Below are positions 22,292 to 34,063 of a DNA stretch of 64,000 nucleotides, piece after piece (position 1 is the stretch's first letter; each line of letters begins with the position of its first letter). This stretch comes from Ceratorhiza oryzae-sativae. Taxonomy: Eukaryota > Basidiomycota > Agaricomycetes > Cantharellales > Ceratobasidiaceae. The position numbers and the translations under genes were made by a program. The notes under the pieces are model-generated. The model ran no database searches, had not been told where the DNA came from, and worked only from the letters and a program-made list of their open reading frames with translations. Location of the stretch: NCBI GenBank assembly GCA_030998015.1, contig JARWMV010000241.1:620001-684000 (forward strand). The letters are read 5' to 3'.

Positions 22292-22904
22292 CGTTTAACT
22301 GTGATGAGAATGGTATCGTTAGATCCTAAGCTGATGAGGTCTTGGCTGGAGCCCGGAAAGATAGCAAGCACGAGGCAATGGGAAGATCACGAGTGACGTC
22401 GGACGAACAGGACCGTATCTAATTTTAGAGTTCCAGGGACAGGTTGCTTGACTATGATGGCCAAAAAAATAAAAATAAAAATCTATTGTATCTATTGATC
22501 GATCAGCGCTGGACAAATCACAATCCCACATGTCAACTACACTCAAAAATGTATCCAATTCCGGTAAGGAGAAAACCCAGCCCACAGGCAACCTTGCGGC
22601 GCGAGCCGTACTCCAGCTGAACGGAGCTCCATCTAGGAAAAGCGGTAGGCCCCCGCACAGTCGAGTTTTGTGCGAGGGTACAATAGAGCTGGTCCAGAAT
22701 GAGTGAAGATTTTTGATTCCGCGCAGCGGGACTTTTATACAGCCCCAGGGTCCGATTTGAAATTTAATAATTGTGAAATATCTACATGAATTGGCGCGGG
22801 GCTACAGCGATAGGGAACGTTGGATAAAAGAAAAACTACCATAAGATCCAGAAATGAGCAACACAAAACACGGGCTGAATGTACTGCGTGAATTATGAGA
22901 TAAC
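22292..22904. other. 613-bp spacer
   Basis: Lies between two minus-strand genes; holds the promoter of the 21410-22291 gene and the 3' end of the KRE9-like gene. It has an A/T-rich AAAAATAAAAATAAAAAT run (about 22465-22482). No gene is seen. Confidence 0.5.
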
Positions 22905-24473
22905 TCAAACGTTTGGGCTAGGCTCGCCCTGGCCCGTAGAAGGAAGAGGCTGAGTTGCTTGGAAATAGTTGGGAGGAAGGAGTCCGTTTTCGTCTACATC
23001 TCCAACCTGCGTACGAGCGAGCGGTCCCATATCCAATGCTCGACCGGGAACGAAGATTCGCGACGAGACTTCCTCCCGAGTGAGGGTGCGTGGTGTCGTA
23101 GGGCTGGCTTGTTGGCTGCCAACTTGTGATGCCTTTTCACCGACCTGCGATCTGCCAGAAGGGGAACTATTCGCAGTGCTTTCCGCAAGAGCGTTCGCCG
23201 GAGCCTCGCTAGGTGTTGGCGAAGAATTGGTAATATGTGGTGCAAGCCTAGGTATAGAGAGTCGCGGTAAAGATTGTGGATGAGAGGGAGAGGGGGGGAC
23301 TGAGTCAGCAAAAGGATCGTCACTGGCCGGCTGGCGGGGATCTTGTGGGACGGCTATCAACCGTTTTTCTCCGTTTACAATCGCCCAAACCTTGTGTGTT
23401 CCATTGGTGGGCTTAGTTGCTTCATTCTGCTCCAAGAGGTTGATTGCGCTTGAACGGGTGTTTTCGATTTTATAGGGCGTGCTTGCGTCCCAGTTGTCTT
23501 CATTATCCGGGCCCTTTGGATGACGTCGGTACCGAAGAATGAGCCAGACGATAATAGGGAGTGTGACTAGAAACCCGACACCAAACACAAGGCCGGCTAT
23601 CAGAGGAACTTTTACGGGGGTTCCTTTGCCTCTGCGAACGCGAATCAAATGGGATTGAAGGGCTAGGTATCAAATTGACTCACGGTTGAGCCATGACAAT
23701 AACAGTCGTGTAAACCACGCTACAAAAATAGATGAGTCGGAGTCCAGTGAATACAGTGGCTCCACTTACGCAGACGAAAACACATCTGAAGGTTTGACAG
23801 TAATAGTGTGCCCACTTTGTGTGACGACTCCTGTAGCTGTTGCAGTAACTTGAACATATGACCCGATGGTGGTAATTGTTGTGCCAGGGGATACATAGTT
23901 AGCGCCTGTGTTGGTAAAGTAAGATGATAAGACCAAGGGTGGCCCGGTATGAGAACTTGCCGATTGGAAAGGCTGGAGTGAGTGCGGTATTCTGTCGAGC
24001 CCTTAGCATTGAACAAATTTGAACGGCTGCTACGACTCACGCTAGTGCCGGTCATGAGTATGACATAGATACTATCACACTGTTAGACATGTTATCGGTG
24101 CATAAAATACCATTCTTACCCAGGGTATAACGACTGGGGGAGATCAATCCTTAGATGGTGATCACCATTGCTCGGAACTGCAGGCCAACGGTTACTCAGG
24201 GGCCTAGATCATGGCATAAACGAACCTACTCTGCCAGGCAAACGTGTAGAAATAATCCAAAGGGGTGTTGGAGTCGACTTGCTGGCCTATCGTAGGAACA
24301 CGGCTGGGTCGAGCAATAGTCAAATCATACAAGTTGGGGTCGCTCGCTGACGAGTCCCATGTCAAAACGTATGTCGAGTTCCCAATCCAGCCGTCGAACG
24401 AGTTGGTGAAGACGAGAGCCCAGCTGCTCGCCGTCCAAGTTCCGAGAAAGAGGATGATCCAGGCAAGGACCAT
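22905..24473 (-). CDS. Single-pass membrane protein with KRE9/KNH1-like extracellular domain
   Basis: The start gives MVLAWIILFLGTWTASSWAL, a signal peptide, followed by VFTNSFDGWIGNSTYVLTWD. This fits the N-terminal Ig-like domain of KRE9/KNH1-type and related Ser/Thr-rich cell-surface proteins, which starts with a proline/substrate-poor strand and a W-x-N-S pattern. Further exons give DHHLRIDLPQSLYPGYYV and a Thr-rich stretch (GTTITTIGSYVQVTATATGV). After it comes VKVPLIAGLVFGVGFLVTLP, which with IIVWLILRYRR is one transmembrane helix followed by basic stop-transfer residues. The cytoplasmic tail (about 200 residues) is Pro/Ser-rich and ends TGQGEPSPNV. The layout suggests a cell-wall sensor or scaffold; that is inference. 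It is divergent from the uS7m gene, 260 bp apart. Confidence 0.8.
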
Positions 24474-24733
24474 TGTGAAAAAGCGCTAAAGGAAACGAAC
24501 GTGTGGTGGGCGAAGAGGACCGAGGCGCGGTTCGAATCAGCCTTTGCATGTCCAAGGCGTGGATTTTCCATCCGGTGTCTTCAAGAAAGATAATATTTGC
24601 ATTCCGAAGACGCCGAGAAGTGGAGTGAACATCAACAAGGTTTGACCGATTCCGAGCGATATGTGCAACGGCAATGCCGGACAACGCCGCCTGGCTGAAT
24701 CATCAGGGCGCTTAATTCTGCAGATCAACCACC

Positions 24734-25469
24734 ATGGCTGGCCTTTGCTCAATACGTCTCGCGGTTAGGAACTTTGGATCTCGCAGACTTCACAACTCGG
24801 TGGCACCTAGAATCGGTGCTACAGAAAGCAATCCATCGTCGGGAATAACTTTACTTGCCAACCCGAACCCCCCTACCGCTTCCTCGTTTGCGCAAAGATT
24901 CGCAGCCGCAAAATACGACAGACCGCCTGTGACCCCCTTCTCGAATCCTGAATTACTCACTCCAGCCCCACTCCCAGCTGGTACCCAACTCCCGACTCCC
25001 GCAGATCCGCTACTCGACTTTACGGCGGCACTTCTTCAAAAGCATGGCGAACGCGCGAAAGCCGCCCGAATAGTGACCCAGATTCTTCAGCACATCCATA
25101 TCCTTACAGGCGGGGCACCCGCCCTCCCCATCTTCCGAGAGGCTATTAGGCTAGTGAGCCCTAGCGTAAAAGTAGTCACTCAAAAGAGGCGCGCAAAAAA
25201 CCTCCCGACTCCACGCCCGTTGACCGAGCGTGCCCGAACTCGGGCTGGAGTCTTGGCGATTCTAAAGGCGAGCGAGAAGAGGCCAGAGAGAACTGTGTCT
25301 CAGCGTGTTGGAAGGGAGTGCATAAACGTGCTGAGAGGAGAAAGCGACGCAATCAAAAGGTTGGAAGAAGTACATAGATTTGCGATGGCAAATCGGTGAG
25401 TCCTTGTCTCGTACGAAAGATCCCGCACTGAGCCATTTTCCTAGCGCGAACGCATCTATCCGTGTCTAA
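24734..25469 (+). CDS. RSM7: Mitochondrial small-subunit ribosomal protein uS7m
   Basis: uS7m binds the 3' domain of the 15S/12S rRNA in the mitoribosome head. The N-terminus (MAGLCSIRLAVRNFGSRRLH) is Arg-rich, lacks acidic residues and looks like a mitochondrial targeting peptide. The conserved core is LLQKHGERAKAARIVTQILQ, then PIFREAIRLVSPSVKVVTQ, LTERARTRAGVLAILKASEK and INVLRGESDAIKRLEEVHRF. The uninterrupted frame stops at 25397-25399 right after FAMANR, but this TGA is inside a good donor (CG|GTGAGT). Splicing 25396-25444 (49 nt, TTCCTAG acceptor) gives ANRANASIRV with a TAA at 25467-25469, which matches the usual ANRA... ending of S7 proteins, so I prefer the two-exon model. Confidence 0.88.
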
Positions 25470-25961
25470 TGTACATTTTCATCATAAATGCACAAAGCGT
25501 TGCATCTTCCTGTGAAGCCAAGCCTCGGACTCAGCCGCAGCTGCTAATATGTTTTTCCTTGTAAATTAGATCAAGCTTGAATCGAACAAGTGAGATCTGC
25601 GCTGCGCGGGCACGTTAACCTTTACCCGGTCCCACAACAGCTTCTTTTCCGCTGACACACCAGCCCGTATTGGTTCCATCTCCGAAGAGTCCACTACAAA
25701 GTTACAATCAAGTTACAAACGCTTATTCACTCAACCCGCATGTCCACTATCTCTCGGCAGAACTTCTATTCTTGCACCCTCACCACGCCTTCTTGGACCA
25801 CAAACCCTACATCCAAATGGGGATATTTCCCAATTATATCGTGGGTACCGAGCATTCATTCGTCCACCCTATTGACCATATAAAACGCGACAGAACCAAG
25901 CTTGGCGAAGCATCCTACGGGGCCCCAGGCAACTTGGTTGACTTCTCACTGAACTGTCACA
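25470..25961. other. Spacer and MFS transporter promoter
   Basis: About 490 bp between co-directional genes. It includes a TATA box at 25879-25885. No gene is seen. Confidence 0.5.
25879..25885 (+). promoter_or_regulatory. TATA box of the sugar transporter gene
   Basis: TATAAAA (in GACCATATAAAACGCG), 77 bp before the start codon at 25962. Confidence 0.5.
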
Positions 25962-28824
25962 ATGGCCGGCGGAGCAACTACAGGTGCAGCGAGCCAGGCT
26001 GCTTTGATGCGTCGACAGGCGCTGGCGGGAAAGTCTGGTTATGTGAGTCCTGATCCACGGAGAAAGGGCACGAGGGTTGACTGCCTTCAAGGCGGGTTTG
26101 GTTCAGAATAGTCGAGTTTTTCTGATTGCGGTGTTTGCGTCTTTGGGTGGCTTGTAAGTAGCTTGGTGTTTTGAAGTCGCAAGAGGCTAACCGACTCTTG
26201 CAGGCTCTATGGTAAGTAGTTTGGTGGCAACATATACGGAGCTCATACGACATCACGATAGGTTACAATCAGGTGAGTAGGCTGCGTCCTATATTTGCGT
26301 AAATCTAATTATGCCGTCACAGGGAGTATTCTCGAGTGTTTTGGGCATGTACTCGTTCGACCAGCGTATGTCATCTGCCGTGTCGGATCCGGGAACAAAA
26401 GGTAAATACTCTTGGATAAATTTTCGACTATTGACTAACTTTAACCAGGTTGGCTCGTGGCTATCCTCGAGCTTGGTGCTTGGTTTGGTGTGCTCTGCAC
26501 TGGTCAACTCGCCGATAAATTCGGACGCAAACGGACCATCCTACTTGCCGTGGTAGTATTCGTCATCGGCGTAATTGTCCAGACGGCTGCTTTTAAGCCA
26601 AGTTCTATTTTCGGAGGTACGTGCAGCATTCCGTGATTGATAACTCCGATTGAATTCCTTTTTAGGCCGATTTGTGACTGGTTTGGGTGTCGGCTCGCTC
26701 TCGATGGCCGTCCCGCTGTACAATGCCGAGCTCGCTCCGCCCGAAGTTCGCGGGTAAGCAATATGATTTCATGTTGGGATTGATGCTCATTTCTCTGTAG
26801 CTCTCTAGTTGCAATGCAACAAATGTCAATCGTTACGGGTATGCCTCTGGCTCGACACTATGGCATGACCTAACATTCTGTTGATTAGGCATCATGATTT
26901 CTTTCTGGATCGACTATGGCGAGTTTATTCCAATTGCTACTTGGTTATTTCTAACAGTATCGCAGGCACAAACTACATCGGTGGCACCGGAAGCACTCAG
27001 TCCGAGGCCGCATGGAGAATCCCATTGGCGCTCCAGCTTGTGCCTGCTCTCATTCTCGGTGTTGGCGTTATCTTCATGTGGGTGCTACCCGATAATCCAC
27101 TTTATCCTACTCAACTTTAAACCAGGCCATACTCTCCGAGGTGGCTCGTGGCTCAAGGGCGCGATGCCGAAGCGACCAAGGTCCTTAGCATGACCCGTGG
27201 TCTGCCCGAGGAATCCGAGCTGATCCAGATTGAATATTTGTGAGTTATCCGGCTGTCATCGTGGACAGGATCTAAAGGCCATGTTTAGGGAGATCAAGGC
27301 CGAGGTGTTGTTTGAAGCTGAACTTGAACAGGAACGTTTCCCTCAGTACCAGGATGGATCGAGTTCTTCAAAATTCAAGCTGGCCCTCGGAAAGTACGTG
27401 AGTTTGGTGACCAACCGAAGTAAGCGACACAATACTCCAGCCGTTTGGTACGCTGCTGACTGTTGACGCTAGACTACTTGATCCGTGTCGGTGTTGGCTC
27501 CTTGACCATGTTCTTCCAGCAATGGACTGGCATCAATGCGGTACTCTACGTATGTCACATGAACCGCTAAATATGCACCTCGCTAATTTGAAATTCCAGT
27601 ATGCTCCCAGTATTTTCAAAGCTCTTGGCTTGAGCGGCAATACTATCTCGCTCCTCGCCACTGGAGTCGTTGGAATCACGTTTGTGTCCATCATTGATAT
27701 TGTTTCCCCGTATGCTAACCTTTTTTTCCGACAGGATGTTCCTTGCGACTATCCCCGCTGTGATCTACATTGACCAAATTGGACGCAAGCCCGTTCTTGT
27801 TAGCGGTGCAGTGATCATGGGCGTTTGTCACTTAATCATCGCCATTCTGTTCGCTCGCTTCAACGACTCTTGGCCCCAGTAAGTGCTTGCCGACGCTTAT
27901 TAGCGAGTTTTTTTCTGACTTGGACTATAGGCACGTTGGTCTGTACAGCTTTCCATCCACAATCTGAATTTCCGTTGATTATCGAGCATCGTAGCTGCTG
28001 GATGGGTTGCATGCGTTTTGGTCTGGATCTTTGCGGCGGCATTTGGCTATTCCTGGGGTGCGTAATGATCGCATACTATCCTAGTGACTCATATTGACGA
28101 TCCACGCCACACAGGTCCCGCCGCATGGGTGCTTGTCGCCGAAATTTACCCCATCTCCGTGCGTGGACCGGGGATGTCCGTAGCCGCCTCGTCTAACTGG
28201 GTAAGTCAACTATATGCGTTTAATCTTTTTGGATCTAACCCTTTCTGCGAAGATGAATAACTTTATCGGTTGGTTGCTCTGATAGAGCCCCTGAATATAT
28301 CTAACGTGTTTGATATAGTTGGCCAAGTTACGCCAAGCATGTTGGACCAGCGCGTGCTTCCCAAATATGACCACCGTTGCGTTACTAACCATAGTCTAGT
28401 ATCACCTATGGCACTTTTATCTTTTTTGGATTGTTCTCGTTGATGGGAGGTGGATTCATCTACTTTTTCGTACGTCGCCTATTGCCCCTCAATATATGCA
28501 TGCTAAGCTCTGTTGATAGGTACCGGAGACTAAAGGACTGTGCGTTCACTTGCCTGCTGATTGTATCTATACTTACTGACACAATGCTTCCTACAGCACA
28601 CTCGAAGAGATGGACCTTGCGTTTGGAGTGAGTGCATATGGGTTCCACCTGATTTTATATACTAACAGCCCCAAAGGACTCTTCAGGGACCGCCGCCGCC
28701 GACCGCGAACGCATGGCCAAGATTTCTCACCGGATTGGGCTCAGTGCGCTTACTGGAAGCTCAGAGGGTGTCAATAAGCAAGATTCTGGCGATGAGAAAG
28801 GGAGCGTTGAGCATTCCGGATAGT
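25962..28824 (+). CDS. MFS sugar transporter (hexose/sugar:H+ symporter family)
   Basis: A 12-TM major facilitator of the sugar porter family, importing hexoses or small oligosaccharides at the plasma membrane. The start is MAGGATTGAASQAALMRRQA. Family signatures are in order: LYGYNQGVFSSVLGM in TM1, KFGRKRTILLAV (the D-x-GRK loop between TM2 and TM3), GRFVTGLGVGSLSMAVPLYN, ELAPPEVRGSLVAMQQ, the SPRWLVAQGR block after TM6, FFQQWTGINAVLYYAPSIF, IDQIGRKPVLVSGA, WVLVAEIYPISVRGPGM and VPETKGLTLEEMDLAFG. About 14 introns are needed; all joints checked keep frame. The C-terminal tail ends KGSVEHSG. Exact substrate cannot be told. Neighbouring GH27 and GH12 genes are secreted hydrolases that would supply sugars, but they are not in one cluster. 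Confidence 0.92.
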
Positions 28825-29965
28825 TTTGCTTATTAAAATCGTGGTTCTGGGGTTTGTATATCAAGGAACGAGTATCTTTCAAACATGTACGACTTGGATC
28901 AATGTCAATTGTTCTTCATGAATACATTGGGTCGAATGAGTCGAACCATATTGCCGTGTAACTAACGTCTGCGTGGGGCAACATAACTCAATTTCCTTTG
29001 AAAAAAACGAGACTGGAGCCGACAATCAGTTCCAATAGTAATAAACATGGCTCCAAGGTCTTCAAGTGCTGCACTAATGAGACCATGTCTTTTAATGCAT
29101 TCGACAACGTACGCAATAGATACCGTTGGTCACATAGCCTACCGAAGCATCTGAATGTCTAGAGTCCAAATTAAGGTGCCTACCTCGTTATATTTTCGCT
29201 CACTCTCAGACCCTTGCTTTTTAAGAGGGCGTTCACCCAAGTGTCTCATCTATGTATTTACGTATTTATCTAGCTATTTCGCGGCAAATATATAAACTTC
29301 CACCAGCCCTTCAACAGACATGCTCATCTATGAGCGCGTTTACGCCCAATTGAGAACACTATGCCTTAAGAACGCCAATTTTGTCGCGGGCCACCCGAAA
29401 TGGTGATAACTTCGTGCTACTCTCAAAGCACTGTGAACCTGATTTGAAAAACTTTCAGAGGACATTGTATTCAATCTCTTGTTCAAATATGAATTCTTCG
29501 CTCCTCTTCGGTGTGATCAAGGCCATACTCGGTTTGATGCGCAACGGTTGATATTCATTGAGGTCCATAAAAATAGGCACATGTCTAAAAGAGAGAGTAC
29601 GACCAGCATAGGGTAAGTTAATCGCTGGGGTACCCCTACTGAATCTTGTAGTTGGAACAGGGCATTCTAACCTAACTTGAATGGATATAAATAACACCAT
29701 ATGAATCAATCCAATCACGTGGGTGATGTAGAACCTAACTAACCCCCCTCTCTAAAAGTACCAGCGTACAACATCCCTTGAGTGATTATGAAGAATTTAT
29801 GCTGTTTATATACTAAATCAGAACCATTTATCGTATATAACGAATAAATTTGCACTGTACGGCAGCAACTTGTCGAGTTTTCGGGAGTTTTCGATTGGTT
29901 TCTTCCGTTTTTTGCTGCTAAACCTGTTTGCGGCGCCCTGGGATTGTCCCAGTGTTATAAAAAGC
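28825..29965. other. 1.1-kb AT-rich spacer
   Basis: Between the transporter 3' end and a tRNA gene. No plausible gene, only short chance frames. Five T (TTTTT, minus strand, around 29959-29963) just beyond the tRNA 3' end serve as its terminator. Confidence 0.5.
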
Positions 29966-30081
29966 TGACGAGAGTGGGATTCGAACCCACGCCCCAAAGG
30001 ACACGGATTATGTAATGACTACGTAAGCTGATGCACGTGACCACCTGAACCGTGCGCCGTAGACCACTTGGCTATCTCGCC
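29966..30081 (-). tRNA. tRNA-Leu(CAG) with a 36-nt intron
   Basis: On the minus strand the acceptor stem GGCGAGA pairs with TCTCGTC (one G-T pair), followed by discriminator A at 29966. The D stem is GCC/GGC. The anticodon stem CACGG/CCGTG closes the loop TTCAGG-T, giving anticodon CAG at positions 34-36. The T arm is GTGGG-TTCGAAT-CCCAC. The variable region (TCCTTTGGGGC, 11 nt) is of class II size, as expected for Leu. The intron (30008-30043) sits between positions 37 and 38, the canonical place. A run of five T follows the 3' end on the transcribed strand, a Pol III terminator. It decodes CTG as Leu in the standard code. Confidence 0.93.
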
Positions 30082-31661
30082 TTCAACCTCTTTGGAGGCA
30101 CGTACATGTCAATTCTAGTGCACCATCGCGCCCACGCCGGTCACAGATATTTAACGTAAACTTAAGTCAGTAGCTTGATCTTCTAGGTACATCTGTAGAA
30201 CGTAAGAGTCGATGACACTGGCGTCAAATAAACGAATGTAACTTTTTCGACAATCTCAGAATACCAAACATAATGTTTCAGGATATTCAGCACGGTAAAC
30301 GGACATATTAACTCGATAAAAAATTGCGCAAAGCCCGTAAGTATCCCGATGGGACTGTGCCCAAACTCTCGAAGTACGAGACCGACAATGTGGTATCTAA
30401 ATCATTCGCAAGCCAACAACGCTTTCTCCCCTTCCAGGAAAACTGTAGCTTTACGTCCCTTTTTGTGACCCCAAACCTGATCTGTGCATGAACATAAGCA
30501 CACGAGCCTCCAGCGACCGCATACACCCTTAGCTGCCTTCCACGACGCAACTTGAGCCTAGTATCCAACTCATAACCCAATCAACCAACCTCGTAGGTCC
30601 GTTCTTTGCCAGGTTAACATGAAAACTGAGGGCTTGATACAATCCCGAATAGGGTTCAGGTGAGACAAGCCAGCATCCCGATTGTGATTTTGGAAGTGAA
30701 CCAGTACCGATGCCTGGACGGTGTCAGATGAGGGAGATACGCCCGAGGATCCGAAGTGATGGACGTAGTAAACGGGCTGTCATTCTGCCCCAGGATCATT
30801 GCCACTGTCGCTTGCATTGTTGTAATTTTCATACTCCCGTCGGTTATGGCGACACGCTGTCGTGGCTGCTAAAATTCGAGATATGGCCAACCCACTATAA
30901 TACGCTACTCATTTGCTTCCTTATCCCCCACCCTGATCCTTAGTGTACATTATTTTGTTCATTCTTTCTTCATTCGCCTGCTTGATTATCGTCCACCGCG
31001 TATCGAGTGTTGTTGATGTTATGCCCATTTGTTTCCCATCTTCCGCTCGTCGTCGGACTTTTACATACCCTCCTCCGCCTTGGGTTGTTTTTTCATTGGT
31101 AGCACCACAGCACTTTCTCATTCAAACCCGCCCATCCATTGTCCCCAAGTGCCTAATTTTACCATGCGATTAAGCTATAGGCTTTAACCATGCGGTTTAT
31201 ACATCCAAAAATGCACCTCTGTTGCGGAACGCCCAAGTAGTTATGCTCACACATCGGTCGTGATAAGCCTTGTTTGTGAACTGGAGTTCCCAACGAACCA
31301 AAGTCCAACCTAAATGCATCACATGCATCCACGTCTTTTCGTGAAAGCCTAAACCAATAGTACACTCAATACCACGCATATAGTCACATTAATGTCCGGA
31401 ACCGCTCATTGATGATAGCTCAACCCGATGACTTTTGCGCATTATTACTCGTTTCACTTTCCTGGTTGATTTGGCCCTAAGTTATTTAGACTACTTCTAG
31501 TGCTCTCATGGCTGCAAGAAGCATTTGTCTTGGCCGGCCTTGGCTAATGGAAATTTTGGCCCTCTTATTGTGTATCATACACGCCCACACATCCACACCG
31601 CACCTGCCACGCTCATTATCTGATCAAAAATAAAATGGTATATCTCCTAATTGAATTATTG
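30082..31661. other. 1.6-kb spacer with promoter-like pyrimidine-rich island
   Basis: No gene could be built. The plus strand at about 30890-31150 has a TATAAT-like box followed by pyrimidine-rich sequence typical of a fungal core promoter and leader, but no protein gene lies downstream on that strand. The 3' end of the PTEN-like gene enters from the right. Confidence 0.4.
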
Positions 31662-34063
31662 CTAGTCAGCAGCTTGTGATGCGTTTATCGCCCTAGTCGG
31701 GCCTTCCCCAGCCAACAGCCGACCTAAGCCGTGTATCAGTCCCCCAACGCCGGATTCACCTTTGCCCTCGGCCCCTTTCTCGCCTTCTGCTGGGCTAAGC
31801 ACTCTGCTCGGTGGTTCTCCAGCGGTTATCACACCAGTGTCCTGGCTATCCTCCTGTAGCATATCCCGCGCACGAATACTCTCTGCGGTGTGAGTGCCGG
31901 GGCCGCTACCGGATCGAGTAGATGTCGGTTCGGTAGAATCATCTTCGAGGCGAGTGAGAACAATCTCAATACTTTCGATCCAAACCCCGACACCAAGCGG
32001 AAAGTCGACCTCCTTGCGAGTGAGTTTGATGGTCGTTTCGGTCTCATTGTCGGCCATATGGAAAGCCGGAATGAACCATATCCACCCCATCGGAACCTAG
32101 ACAGTCATTTAGTATAAAATAGGCTGCTGCAACAAAGCAACAAATAATCGCTGACCTGGCCCATGTAGAATTTTGCCCGGACCTCCCTTCTTGCATTCAG
32201 CACCACGCCAGGGTTGATTTCGACCTCTTCTAGTTCTTGTTTGATTTCTTCTTTGCTCGTAGCTTTTTGGGCTTTGGCCTCATTAACGGCAACCGCAACG
32301 CCTGTAGCAGTGGTACTCATTGAACTCGCCGAAGCTGCATCGCTATCGTTCCCACTCCCTCTATATGTACCTGGTACGGAAAGTAGAGATGAGCTTGGAA
32401 CGTGCTTCTTATCGACTTTGAGCCATTTCGAGTATCGTAGCGGACGCAAGATATGTGTGCGCTTCACGACAGCCTATTGCGTATACTCAGCGGTTAGCAC
32501 AGCGGTTTATTAGGTGGCTTACGTCTTTGTCGTTATCCTTATTCTCTGTGACGTCCTGAGGATCGACCACGCCCATTCGGGCAAAGCTTCGAACCATCTT
32601 TTTGTTGTCCCACGTTCCATCCTCGAATATCTTTGCCAGGGCGGTTTCGCCTTCCTTCTCGTCTTTATCCGCCTCCGTACCGTGCTCGCGATATCCTATC
32701 CCCTTGTCTTTAGATCTGCTACGCCGCTCCCAGTTTTCGAGCAACTCTACTAGGTTGTCATCATATCTGTTTGAAAGTTAAGGCTACTGACTGCAAGCAT
32801 ATCAGACACTCACCTGGCTAAGGATACCCAGATTTCTCCTTTGCCCTTTTTTGCATCCGCCCCACCTCCCACTGCACGGTCAAGGAAAGAGTTGAGAAAT
32901 TTGAATCCACGCTGCTTGATACTTGCATCGTCGCGCATAGTTACTCGGATAGTACCAAGGCGAACAAATTGCTGGCTATCAGGCAAGCTATCCGCGGGCA
33001 GGCGATCGATTGAAGGTTTGTTGGTACCCCACATACCAGCAGGAGAAGCACCGTCAATCAATCGACTCCAATAGCCAAGAAACCTTCGTTGAGAAGGTAT
33101 CGAGACACCCTGTTTTACCTTGCTGGGGTCGGAAGACGTCTGCATCCGACGAGAGGTATGTAGTGCGATCACAGATTCGAGCGTAGCTCCTTGTTTCGAT
33201 GCATTAGATTTGGTGGCAGATCCGGAAGTCGGAGATGGGGTTGTAGAACTGGAATCGGTGGCGGGGATGTCAAGGGCGGTAGATGGCGAATCCGTCAGAC
33301 GCCCATTCTTGGAGTTGAGTATGCCTTCTGCGCTCGTCTCTGGCTTCGATTGTGCCGATTGCTCGGGAACTTCATCTTCTTCGGATTCCACCTCATTGAT
33401 CAACATTTCTGCTCTTCGCTCGGCCCATTCTGTGGCGGCATAGCTACGTTGAAGCCGAGGAGGGGTAGGCGTCTGTTCAAGAGTAAGGAGATAGGCGCAG
33501 GCAAGCGTCCCAGAGCGACCTTTTCCAGCTACAGCAGTATTATGAGCCTACGGTAGCTTGATTTCTTGGCCACACTTACCTTTGCAATGTAATACGACAA
33601 CCCGATGTTCACCCCCCGCCAACCATTCCCTCATCTCCCGGGCGGCAAGAGGTAGAATCGCTAAAGGAGGAGCACTAAAATGATTCAGTAATATGAATAA
33701 ATGAATACAGGAAGGTAAAAACTCACTGATGGTCCGGAAACGGGTATCGACTGACTCGGCCATAAAAATAATCCCCTGGATACGAATTCTCCTTCAATGG
33801 ACAACTGGGGAAAAAATTGAGGACAAAAATAAGTTCAATATTGTTCCTTACAAGTTAAATATCCAATAATTGTCTTTGTGCCTCTCGTCAAGGAACTCGC
33901 GCGCGTCCTCTCGGCGATTACGATACAACGCTTCGAGACCATCAGCAGGGAAGCCCATAATGATGACTTGGTCGGTAATATAGGCAAGGTCCAGATCGAT
34001 CCTACCATCTTGGAATCTGGCCTTTTTCCCGCTCACGACGCGGCGCGCGAAGTTGGTGTTCAT
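31662..34063 (-). CDS. PTEN-type phosphatidylinositol-3,4,5-trisphosphate 3-phosphatase
   Basis: PTEN enzymes remove the 3-phosphate of PIP3 and restrain PI3K signalling. The N-terminus MNTNFARRVVSGKKARF carries the basic PIP2-binding-type stretch. It is followed by DLDLAYITDQVIIMGFPADG, DNYWIFNLCPLKE and SRYPFPDHQ. The active-site loop is HCKAGKGRSGTLACAY, with the catalytic Cys, both Lys and the Arg of the PTEN P-loop. A 50-nt intron (33530-33579) splits it after HCK. About 190 residues of low-complexity sequence (SPSTALDIPATDSSS) are inserted after ATEWAERRAEML. The C2-like part is visible as RPLRYSKWLKVDKKH, VVLNARREVRAKFYMGQ, GWIWFIPAFHM and ETTIKLTRKEVDF. It ends AINASQAAD. There is no PDZ-ligand terminus. 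Assignment to lipid, not protein, phosphatase rests on the KAGKGR loop. Confidence 0.9.
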
